Origin: Manihot esculenta
Taxonomy: Eukaryota > Streptophyta > Magnoliopsida > Malpighiales > Euphorbiaceae
DNA: 64,000 bases
Assembly: GCF_001659605.2 (NCBI RefSeq)
Contig: NC_035172.2
Span: 29,005,342-29,069,341 of the forward strand
Direction: 5' to 3'
The translations under genes were made by a program, and so were the position numbers. The notes below the pieces were generated by a model. The model was given only the letters and a program-made list of their open reading frames with translations, searched no databases and was not told where the DNA came from. Positions 36,327 through 46,099 of the stretch are shown here, in pieces (within the stretch, counting starts at the first letter, position 1; each line of letters starts with the position of its first letter).

Positions 36327-37720
36327 TGATCAAGCATAATTTAGCCACATTTTTATTATATTTATTACTGTTTATTTATACATTTTTCTAGCTTAATTTG
36401 TGTTTTTGTTATGTTTTTACAGAAAAGGAAGAAATTGGGAAGTTGGAGAAAAAGTGAAGAAAAAGCTGGAAAAGTGATTGGGTCAAAGTGATTTGCCCAA
36501 ATCACTCGCAGAGACTGGCCAAATCACTCGCAGAGACAGAGACAGAAACTGGACTGAATCCCAGAAAGCGATTGGGGCAGATCGAGCAAGTGATCTTCCC
36601 AAATTACCTTGACAGCAGAAATTGACAGCAGAGGCGGGAAAACAGCAGGGAACCGAATTTCGAATTTTCAGAAGTCCAAATCCAACTAAATCACTACCAA
36701 CACAATTCCAAAAGCCACGAAAGAGTTTCTCACCTAAGGAATTCCAGTTGCAATTAAATTCAACATCAAAAGAGGAATCACAAGCCAAATTAAAAAGTGA
36801 TTTCAAAACCCTAGAAGGATGGAATTCTTCAGCTATAAAAGGGCAGCCTCCAAACCAGCAAAGGCATCTCATCTTCAGCAATTCTGCAGAAAATACAGCA
36901 GTTTCTTCTTCTTTTCTTTCTTCTTCCTTTTGTGATTTTGTCCACCATGAGTGGCTAAATCCATTCTTTTCTAGTTGAAGTTGGTGAATTTCAGATTTGT
37001 GATGAATTGGGAGATTTAAATCTCCATTATTAAACTCTTATTTACCTTCAATATTTATACAACTTGATCTTTCTATAATTATTACTTTGCTTTTAGAATC
37101 AATTAAGGCCTGTTGCTTTTAAATTGCTTGAGTAATATATTGTTTGAATAATTTAGGTCCGTAATTGCTTAGATTATTTAAACACAAATATAATCGGTTG
37201 CATAATCTAAACTTGACCACGCGGTTGGCAAGGTTAGAGTTGGGTTCCTCTAAGTCCTAATGCAGTTAACAGTTGTTCGATGCTAAAAGCCCCAAGGACG
37301 TTCCTTGGAAACTTGTTAACTAGAGTTTGAGTAGCGAACGTTTCCTAATCAAACTAAAACTAAGGAGGAATTTAGATTGTGAGAAGCGTCTTCCACATCC
37401 TAAACTAACTTATTGAAATAGATAAGAGTATTAAAAAGATCAATGATCAATTCTAAACAAGCTGAAATAGATCCATGCTTCAACTAGAATCCTTCTCCCA
37501 TTGAGATTTTCATTCATTTAAATTATTGCTTTCTTTTGCTATTTAATACATCATCATCAAAACAAAACCCCCCTCTTTTATTTACTTGCTATTTACCTAG
37601 TCATTATTAGAAAAATCTTTGGTGTCAATTCCCTGTGGTTCGACCCTATTGCCACTATCTACAAATTTATTTGTTGATTGATAATAGGTTTATTTTTGAC
37701 GGCTTCGACAACCGCTATCA
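36327..37720 (+). repeat. E2 5' LTR (1.39 kb)
   Basis: Starts TGATCAAGC and ends GCTATCA, a worn terminal inverted repeat. Contains the palindromic word GTGATTTGCCCAAATCAC (36488-36505), TATAAAAG (36834-36841), a worn form of the E-type hairpin (CCACCATGAGTGGCTAA, about 36942-36958), the palindrome CCAAGGA-CGT-TCCTTGG (37292-37308) and the end block GGCTTCGACAACCGC (37701-37715). Confidence 0.88.
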
Positions 37721-37725
37721 AAAAT

Positions 37726-37742
37726 TGGCGCCGTTGCCGGGG
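37726..37742 (+). other. E2 primer binding site (tRNA-Asp)
   Basis: TGGCGCCGTTGCCGGGG, five bases after the LTR. It is the complement of the 3' end (with CCA) of plant tRNA-Asp(GUC), the primer type known for Athila-like elements. Confidence 0.9.
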
Positions 37743-37772
37743 AATTGATTTAAACTAACGTATTTTCCTTTT

Positions 37773-39323
37773 ATGACCAGGTCTGGCCGTAAAGACACTC
37801 TTCTTTACGATCCGGAGATTGAGAAAATTGCCAAGAGCTTAAGGAAGCAAGCAAACTTGAGGAACCAAGCCTCCAAAGCATCCTCGTCAGCACCAATAAA
37901 ATCACCTACAGCCCCTGCTGCAGAATTTTCTGCACCAGCAGAATTTTTTGCACCACCAAATTCGCCTACAGCCACTGCTGCATTTGAACCAGATACCTGA
38001 ATCCAGGTTACTGCAGAAGATCACACAATGGCAGAACAACCTGCTGTCCGTGAAGAAGCTGAAATTCAAGCTAGGAACCTGCCTGTCCCTGTCCAAGCAC
38101 CACAGCCACAGCCACGGGAAAGAACTCTCGGAGAGCTAGCTGAACCAGTAGGAGACCTAGCACCCTTATGCATTGCATATCCCCCATTAACAGCACCTTT
38201 TGAGCTTAAGACAGGTCTGATCCATCTCCTTCCCAAATTCAGAGGCCTAGAAAATGAAGATCCTCACAAGCATTTGAAGGCATTCCACATTGTGTGCTCC
38301 ACCATGAGACCTCAAGGTATTCCCGAAGAGGATGTCAAGCTTAGAGCCTTCCCTTTTTCCCTTAATGACTATGCCAAGGAATGGCTATTCTACTTACCAC
38401 CCGGATCCATCACATCATGGGCTGGTATGGTGAGAGCATTCTTGAGAAAATTCTTTCCTACCTCAAAAGCCATAGACATCCGTCGAGAGATAAGTGGCAT
38501 AAGGCAAAAGCACTCTGAAGGCTTGTATGAGTACTGGGAGAGGTTTAAAAAGTTGTGCACAAGTTGCCCCCAGTATGATATTTCTGACCAATCTCTCATT
38601 GAGTATTTCTATGAAGGTCTGCTACCCTCAGAGAGAAAATTTATTGATGCAGCCTGTGGAGGATCAATTGAAAGAAAATCACCTCGAGAGATGAGGGAAT
38701 TAATTTCCACCATGGCTGCAGCTTCTCAGCAATTTGGAGACCAAGAGCTGCCACCAAGGAGTGTAAATGAGGTGAGTACATCCATTTTAGCATCCCAAAT
38801 TTCTGACCTCATCAATGTTGTCCGTAGCCTTGTTGTGGGTCAAACCCAACAAGTCCAGCAGATTCAGCAGCCCAAGCCATGTGGAATATGTGCCAACAAC
38901 CGCCCAACTAATCTATGTCCTTCCCTTCAAGAAGAGGACCAGCAAGTCAATGCTGTGGGAGGCTTCAATGGGCAAAGAAGGTATGATCCCTATGCAAATA
39001 CTTATAATCCAGGCTGGAGGGACTATCCAAATTTCAGTTATGCAAAGGGAAATCAATATCCAAGCTATCAGCAAAGGAATCAAGCTCAAGCTGCATCTCA
39101 GAACCCCAATGCACCTCTTGAAGATATTGTGAAGTCCTTAGCAAATACTGTGCAAAATCTTGAGAAATAAATGAGTCAAATGGCCATTTCGATGAACAAA
39201 CTTGAATCACAAGGAAAGCTACCTTCCCAAACTGAGATAAATCCAAGACAAAATGTTAGTGCCATCACATTGAGGAGTGAAAAAGAGCTGCAAGACAGTA
39301 GGGCTGAAAAATTGCAAAAATAG
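37773..39323 (+). pseudogene. E2 gag with in-frame stops
   Basis: ATG 37773 opens MTRSGRKDTLLYDPEIEK. The frame stays constant to the protease but is cut by stops at 37998-38000 (TGA), 39168-39170 (TAA) and 39321-39323 (TAG), each one C-to-T step from CGA, CAA or CAG. The gag core of Athila-type elements is present (LIHLLPKFRGLENEDPHKHL, KEWLFYLPPGSITSW, FLRKFFPTSKA), then CGICANNRPTNLC, a zinc knuckle that lacks the His. A Tyr/Gln-rich tail and the NVSAITLRSEKELQD block follow. Capsid-like RNA packaging protein by family; not functional as it stands. Confidence 0.87.
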
Positions 39324-39326
39324 GCC

Positions 39327-40803
39327 ATGGAAAAAAATCTGCCAAAAAGTGATCAGGGCAGTCGATTTGCCCAAATCACTGATCTAATCGCTAGGCAGAC
39401 TGAGCTGCCCAGCAGTGATCTGCCCAAATCACCAGAGAAGGCAGAAAGTGATCTGCCCAAATCAACAGATCAGGCAGAATCCAGTCAAAGGCAGAAACAG
39501 CAACCAGCAGAAAAATTCAAGGTACCTTACCCTTTTCCCAAAAGATTTGCAAGATCTCAAAAAGAAAAAGAGGAAAAAGAAATACTTGAGACACTTCGCA
39601 AGGTAGAAATCAACATACCCCTACTTGATGCTGTCAAACAAATACCAAGGTATGTTAAATTTCTCAAAGAACTATGCACCAACCGAAGGAAACTTGCTGA
39701 ACGTGAAAAGGTAAGTGTGGGGGAGTGTGTCTCAGCTGTCATTCAAAGGAAGCTTCCAACCAAATGTAAGGATAGAGGAATGTTTGCCATTTCATGCAAA
39801 ATAGGCAACATAGGGATAAAGAAGGCCATGTGCGACCTTGGGGCATCAATCAATGTTATGCCACTTTCCATCTTTAACTTGTTGAATGCAGGTACACTCA
39901 AAGGCACCAGCATAGTAATCCAATTGGCCGACCGATCGGTTGTTTACCCCAAGGGAGTCCTAGAAGATGTGTTGATACAAGTTGACCAACTAGTCTTCCC
40001 AGCAGATTTTTATGTGATTGACATGGAGGAGGACAAGGGCAACATCACCTCTGACATCTTACTTGGGAGACCATTTTTGAGCACAGCAAGAACCAAAATT
40101 GATGTGCATGATGGCACATTGACCATGGAGTTTGAAGGGGAAGTTATCAAATTTAATGTTTATGATACCATGAAATTCCCCAATGATGTTTCTCCTGTTT
40201 ATGGCCTTGATGTTATTGATGATGGAAGTCAAGAAATTTTTGATTTTGATCAAGAAAACTTACTTTATGAAGGTGTTTGCAGGAGAGAAGAAGTGGACAG
40301 CAACACCAATACAGACCAGATGGAGTATTGTTCACAGCTGGTGGCGGATGATTTGCCCAAATCACCAAACGATCTGCCCAAATCACTGGAGCAGACAGAC
40401 TTGACAGAGAGTGATTTGCCCAGATCACCGGATGATTTGCCCAAATCACCTAAGCAAACAGACCCCGGCTCGCCCAAGTCACTGGAGCAGACAGACTTGA
40501 CAGATAGTGATTTGCCCAGATCATCAGATGATTTGCCCAAATCAACACCAAATCTGCCCCCATCAGCAAGCAGACAGCAAGCAAACCAGCAGATAGAAAA
40601 TGCACCAGATCTGAATACCTTACCAGAACACCTCAAATATGCCTACTTGAGAGCTGGAAATACACTTCCAGTAATTATTTCTAACCAGCTCAGCCAAGAA
40701 GAAGAGGAAAAGCTCCTTGATGTGTTGAGGAAGCACAAGAAAGCAATTGGGTGGACCTTAGAGGACATAAAAGGCACCTCAAGACCATTCGGTGGAGGCT
40801 CAA
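39327..40803 (+). pseudogene. E2 protease region, cut before RT
   Basis: Same frame as gag. It begins with a repetitive linker carrying (S)DLPKS units. A retropepsin-like domain follows (CKIGNIGIKKAMCDLGASIN with active-site D-L-G at about 39832-39840; DILLGRPFLSTA). A second DLPKS-rich linker (about 40347-40545) is encoded by repeated GATYTGCCCARATCA words. The RT entry (EEEEKLLDVLRKHKKAIGWT) then leads to an unusual end at the T5 LTR (40804). Polyprotein-processing enzyme by family; the enzyme-coding remainder is missing. Confidence 0.85.
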
Positions 40804-41442
40804 TGTAATACCTGGCTAGAGTCCGGCGTCGGAAGTCCTGTAGTCCGGTGGAATTTCTGATGTCGGAATCCTCTGGAAGGGTACGGATTATGTTTTCCTA
40901 TGTTTTGAAAGCATTTTCATGTTTTAAAGTGTTTAAAGAAGTACGATTTTGCAAGAAAAGCACCAAGGCAGAAAAGCCAAGGTTCGGCCGCCGAACGTGC
41001 ATGGCATTCGGGTTCTCATTCGGCCGCCGTAGTTGGTCTGGCCAGCCAACTATAAAAGGCCCTAGGTCGGTCAAATGGATAAGATTTTCTTTCCATTTGC
41101 ATGAGCTGAGGTGAGACTTGATCTTCCTTGAGTGATTTATGTGTTTTCTCAAATCTTTCATGGTTTTGATGGATTTTCATGTGGTTTTGAAGTTTTTGAG
41201 ACATAGAGTAAGGTTGGAAGCTTGGAGAGTTTGAGAGAGGATTTCTCCATATCTCCACGTAGGGATTGTTCAATCTCTTGTTTGGAAGAGGTAAGTGAAG
41301 ATCCTGAACTTCCTTTCTTGATTTTGAAGGTTTTATAGGAGTTGTATGGGTAGTTATGCATGTTTAGGTTAAGGGACGTTTTTGAGGATTTTGGTGTATC
41401 AGCATGGTTAAGTGTTGTTTGATATGTTTGTTGGAGGTGTTA
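40804..41442 (+). repeat. T5: first 639 bp of a second chromovirus LTR
   Basis: Begins TGTAATACCTGGCTAGAG, collinear with the first part of the T2 LTR and stopping at GGAGGTGTTA, where the complete T2 5' LTR starts (41443). TATAAAAG is around 41050 and the donor-like site has GT at 41291-41292. Best read as the LTR of a relative into which T2 inserted (TGTTA at 41438-41442 would be the target half); tandem duplication is the alternative. Confidence 0.8.
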
Positions 41443-43549
41443 TGTAATACCCGGCTAGAGTCCGACGTCGGAAGTCCTGTAGTCCGGTGGCATTTCTGAT
41501 GCCGGAATCCTCTGGAAGGGTACGGATTATGTTTTCCTATGTTTTGAAAGTGTTTTCATGTTTTAACGTGTTAAAGAAGTAAGGTTTTGCAAGAAAAGCA
41601 CCAAGGCAGAAAAGCCAAGGTTCGGCCGCCGAAGGTGACTTTTGGCCGCCGAACGTGCATGGCATTCGGGTTCTTATTCGGCCGCCGTAGTTGGTCTGGC
41701 CAGCCAACTATAAAAGGCCCTAGGTCGGTCAAATGGATAAGATTTTCTTTCCATTTGCACGAGCTGAGGTGAGACTTGATCTTCCTTGGGTGATTTATGT
41801 GTTTTCTCAAATCTTTCATGGTTTTGATGGATTTTCATGTGGTTTTGAAGTTTTTGAGACAAAGAGTAAGTTTGGAAGCTTGGGCAGTTTGAGAGAGGAT
41901 TTTTCCCTATCTCCACGTAGGGATTGTTCAATCTCTTGTTTGGAAGAGGTAAGTGAAGATCCTGAACTTCCTTTCTTGATTTTGAAGGTTTTATGGGAGT
42001 TGTATGGGTAGGTATGCATGCTTAGGTTAAAGGAGGTTTTTGAGGATTTTGGTGTATCAGCATGGTTAAGTGTTGTTTGATATGTTTGTTGGAGGTGTTA
42101 GGATAGGTTTAGACCTCTTTATGCATGTTATATGGTATATGCTAGTTGGGAGTAGTTGTTATGCATGTTGGATAGGTTTTGGGTGAAGTTTGCATGAAAC
42201 AGAGCAGGTTTCTTGCCAACGGACAAAACCAGGTTCGGCCGCCGAAGGAAGGTTCGGCCGCCGAAGGAAGGTTCGGCCGCCGAAGGAAGGTTCGGCCGCC
42301 GAACCCCTTGTGGAGGCAGTTTCGGTTGCCAAAGCTTGCCCCCGAACATTTGGACTTTCGTCTCTGGAGGCAAGCTTCGGCCGCCGAAGGTTGAGTTTCG
42401 TCTCTGGACGAGACTTTCGGCTGCCGAAGGTGCCGCCGAACATGCATGAGTTTCGTCTCTGGAGGGGAGTTTCGGCCGCCGAACCTGCCGCCGAAAGTGC
42501 CCTGTCCAGCTTTCTTTTGCATGTTTTATGTGCTTCTTTTAGGATGCTTTAGAGGGTTTTTGGAGAGTTTCTTAGAGATGTTCTTGAGTTAGTTTGGTCC
42601 CTCATTTCAGTCCACCTGTGTAGGAACGGACCAGAGGAACCAAGGAGTTCAGCAGTGACCACTGCTTCAGAACCTGCAGAGTCAGTACAGAGTTAGCCAG
42701 AGGTGAGTGGAACTGAACTAAAGCTTTGCATATGAGAACTCAAACATTTTTAGCATGTTTCATGCATCATTTATGCCATGTGTATAGTATTGCATTAGTG
42801 AGCACGAAGATGTTGCATTAATCAGTGCATGTACAGATCGGGCGTAGCTTGGATTCATTAGCCCCCTAAATGAAGACCTGAGGAGCCCTGAAAGGGCCGG
42901 GCACACGGTACCATAGGGTGCTGAATGAAGACTTGAGGAGCTCCTTCGCGGGCCGGGCAATGTGGGGGAATTTTGAATTAGTCCGTCTGAGATTATGTGA
43001 TTTACTTGTGTTGTGATGCACTCCATGAGATCATGTTTTCTAACATGTTTTATATGTACTACTCACTGGGCTAGTATAGCTCACCCTCTCCCTTAACCCC
43101 AGTCTTGCAGGTTCAGAGTCCAGAGAAGTCAGCAGGGTACAGATAAAGAGAAGAGTTATGTAATAGCTAGTGTGGACATGTAATTGTCAAAGATAGTGTA
43201 TGTTGTATAGATGATGCTTGACCTTATGAGTTGTAATCCCTTTTGTATATACATGGTCGGTTATGCAAATGATTTTATTGTATATGAAAAAACCAAGCTT
43301 AACATTATATGAGTTGACCCGCCTAGAGCAAAGATGAAAGCTCTAGCAGGGGTTTGACAGACCAGAGATAGAGTATGCACAGGTTAAGCCTTGGAACAGA
43401 GAAAAGTTTTAATGTTTACTGAAAATGTATGATCATGTATGGGATTTCACAGGTACACAGAGTTCACAGCAGGCTTGCTACACGTCCCGGCGGCCTTAAG
43501 CCGATCTGGATCCTAGCGCCGGTAGCAGTTCGATTTTCGGGCTGTTACA
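41443..43549 (+). repeat. T2 5' LTR (2.1 kb)
   Basis: TGTAATACCCGGCTAGAG ... CGGGCTGTTACA. TATAAAAG is at 41709-41716 and the donor-like GAAGAG|GTAAG has GT at 41949-41950. Four 19-bp tandem units holding TTCGGCCGCCGAA start at 42234, 42253, 42272 and 42291; the 3' LTR has one. A two-unit GGGCCGGGCA block lies at about 42868-42962. It also has an extra 22-bp piece near 41632-41653 that is absent from the 3' LTR and from T5. Confidence 0.94.
42232..42305 (+). repeat. Four 19-bp tandem units of a palindrome
   Basis: GGTTCGGCCGCCGAAGGAA repeated four times, the last unit running into CCCCTTG. Each unit contains the near-palindrome TTCGGC-C-GCCGAA, which includes a GCCGCC core like that bound by plant ERF factors. 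The T2 3' LTR has one unit (49563-49575). Confidence 0.95.
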
Positions 43550-43552
43550 GAT

Positions 43553-43565
43553 TGGTATCAGAGCC
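43553..43565 (+). other. T2 primer binding site (initiator tRNA-Met)
   Basis: TGGTATCAGAGCC exactly, three bases after the 5' LTR end. Confidence 0.93.
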
Positions 43566-43786
43566 CTAGGTTCATATGGTCGGACCTAGAGAGAGAGTCG
43601 GGCTCATAGAGGTCATAGATGGTCAAGCACCATAGGAAAGCATGTCCATTAGGATAGGATGTCAGTCCTGTTTATCTGCTGTGTGTAATGTTATGCTTCA
43701 TGCATGTGCCATATATATGCTGTGTGGTTGAGGGTTATCTGTTGCTCATGTGCTATGTTATGTGTGTTGTGTTCCAGAGAGTGAAG
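43566..43786 (+). other. T2 untranslated leader with splice-acceptor-like site
   Basis: Contains the shared block CCTAGGTTCATATGGTCGGA and no long ORF of its own. TTCCAG at 43772-43777 lies nine bases before the gag ATG, and T0, T1 and T3 have TTTCAG at the same place. Paired with the donor in the LTR it would define an intron of about 1.83 kb (41949-43777). Confidence 0.5.
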
Positions 43787-46099
43787 ATGCGAGGAACTTG
43801 TCGATCTGCGAGATTGACTGGAGTCCCACCAAGAAGTGAGGGTACAACTGCTCATCCTCCTGCATTGCCAAGGGCAAGATCTCACAGGTCAAGCAGGGAA
43901 GGAACGTCACGAGACCCTAGAAGGTCTTCTGATGAGAGCAGAAGAGGGGTAGATAGAGGGGGAAGATTAGAGGAAGAGAGAGAGGCTATGGAAGTTGATC
44001 AGAGCAGAGATGAAAGTATGGGTATAGGACGGTCTGAAGAAGGTATGGGAGAGTCCCTAGGAGGCGCACAGGCCTCGGGGTTTAGCTATCCACCCTTTCC
44101 ACAGGGCCCGGGGTATCCGATGGGAGGTACGTCGGATTTCTCCAGCTTTGCCCCATATCCACCTTATATGCCATATATGCCTTATCCTTCTTTTTACCCA
44201 CCATATCACATGTATGCACCCCCACCTGTTCAGCCAAGTCCAGCACAACCTGAACCAAGAGAAACAGTACCTCCACCACCACCAGAACCAGTAGCCCCTA
44301 TTGTTGAAGCACAGCAACCTAGTTCATCAGGGGGACATAAGGTGAAGATGACTGAGTACTTAAAGTTGGATGCTCCTAAATTCAATACAGGAGATGATCC
44401 CTTTGAGTACCTTAGTGCAGTCAGAATGATAACCAGTGAGTTGGGAGCTAATGAGAGCAGGGCCATTGAGATGGCAGGGTTCACATTAAAGTGCAAGAAA
44501 GCCAGAGAATGGTTTAAGAACTATATGGACCCTAGACTAGACAGCATGACATGGGAAGAGTTCGCCAATGAGTTCGCTGGGTGGGCTTTTCCTGACAGTT
44601 CCAGGGAGATAAAGGTTGTCGAGTTCGAACAACTGAGACAGACAGAGGAAATGAGCGTTGATGAGTATACAGATAAGTTCCTGGAATTGTTACCATACGT
44701 AGGTCAGGCGTATGATACGGATCAGAAGAAGGCAAGGAGATATGCCACAAGGCTTCACCCCAGGTATTTCTCCTTGATTCTTCCAGCAGAGAAAGAGAGT
44801 TTCCACTCCATTGTAGATGCAGCCAGAAAAATGGAGGCGAGTGCCATTGTACAGGAAATAGGAAAGCAGCAGGTGGCACAGTCTTCGGGTTCTAAGACCC
44901 CCAGTGCAGCAGTTTCTGGCAGCAGAAAAGGAGAGAAGTTTAAGTCCAAGAGAGGCAAGTTTTGGAGCAGGATGAAGTCAGGACTGGGAATGGGAAGCGG
45001 CTCCAGCTCTGGCACAGGCAATCCATTCTGTCAGAAATGTGGGAAACCACACAGAGGAGTTTGTCTGATGGGATCTACCGCCTGCTATAGATGTGGGCAA
45101 GAGGGACATATTGCACGGGAATGTCCCCAGGCGACCTTTATGGCACCATCCCAGCAGATGACCTCAGGCAGTGTCGCACAGCCAGCAGCTTCAGCCGTAC
45201 CACAGAGCAGTGGCAGAGGTAGAGGAAGAGGGTCAGCCTCTTCATCAGGGATGGGTTCCCGAGGTGCAGGTCCATCAGCCCCAGCACGGATTTTCACCAT
45301 GACTCAACAGGAGGCAGATACATCGAACACAGTGGTGTCAGGTAATCTCATCATTGGGTGTTCAGAGGTGTATGCTTTGATGGACCCCGGTGCTTCTCAC
45401 TCTTTCATTGCTTCTAGAGCCGCAGAGAGGTTAGGTTTGATAGTCTCCGAGTTAGAGTGTCCTCTCTGGGTCAGTGGACCTAGATGTGACCCATCATTGG
45501 CAGAGTCAGTCTGTCAAGTCAGTCCAGTGTGCATAGAGAATAGATACCTTCCAGCTGACCTTGTGGTTCTAGAGTTGGCAGATTTTGATGTCATTCTAGG
45601 GATAGATTGGTTATCTACGTATAATGCTACCTTGAACTGCAAGGACAAGGTAGTCAGTTTCAGAGACCAGGATGGGTCAGAGTGTGTCTTCAGAGGAGAC
45701 AGGAGAGGGACACCTAGAGGTTTGATATCAGCCCTTCAGGCTCGTCGGTTGTTGAGGAGGGGTTGTCAGGGGTTCCTAGCTCATGTGAGAGAGCTAGACA
45801 TGCAGGTTAGGGAACCATCCTCAATCCCAGTTGTTAGCGAGTTCCCAGATGTGTTTCCTGAAGAGCTTCCAGGACTACCACCTGTGAGAGAAATAGAGTT
45901 CGAGATAGAGTTAATGCCTGGTACGAGATCGATCTCTATTCCTCCCTACAGGATGGCACCAGCAGAGCTGAGAGAATTGAAAGAGCAGTTACAGGAGTTG
46001 GTAGACAAGGGTTTCATCCGCTCGAGTACCTCACCTTGGGGTGCTCCAGTACTTTTTGTTAGGAAGAAGGATGGACCTCTTCGACTTTGTATCGACTAG
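43787..46099 (+). pseudogene. T2 gag-protease-RT start, ends at nonsense codon
   Basis: ATG 43787 is used because MRGTCRSARLTGVPP matches the gag starts of T0, T1 and T3. Gag core: LKLDAPKFNTGDDPFEYL, EWFKNYMDPRLDSMTWEEF. Two zinc knuckles: CQKCGKPHRGVC and CYRCGQEGHIAREC (about 45030-45126). Gly/Arg-rich linker, then retropepsin-like YALMDPGASHSF and ILGIDWLSTYNA with the active-site Asp kept. RT opens with [15 protein letters not shown] and [18 protein letters not shown] at 46097-46099 replaces Tyr (TAC in T3), a C-to-G change. The 771 codons before it could still be made as a gag-protease protein. Confidence 0.92.

Larger units (their letters stand above)
36327..40803 (+). mobile_element. 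E2: Athila/Tat-like LTR element with gag and protease
   Basis: 5' LTR (36327-37720), tRNA-Asp primer site, gag and retropepsin-like coding region up to 40803, where a chromovirus LTR begins. RT, integrase and 3' LTR are not in the window. The five bases before the LTR are ATGAC (possible half of a target duplication). It is the only Athila-like copy here that keeps the gag core and protease, so it is closer to the autonomous form than E1 and E3. Confidence 0.85.

Noticed and set aside
42142..42552. Long overlapping frames on both strands across the palindrome-rich LTR parts
   Set aside because: The palindrome TTCGGC-N-GCCGAA lacks stop codons in all frames, so open frames arise by composition; none is shared as protein between LTRs.
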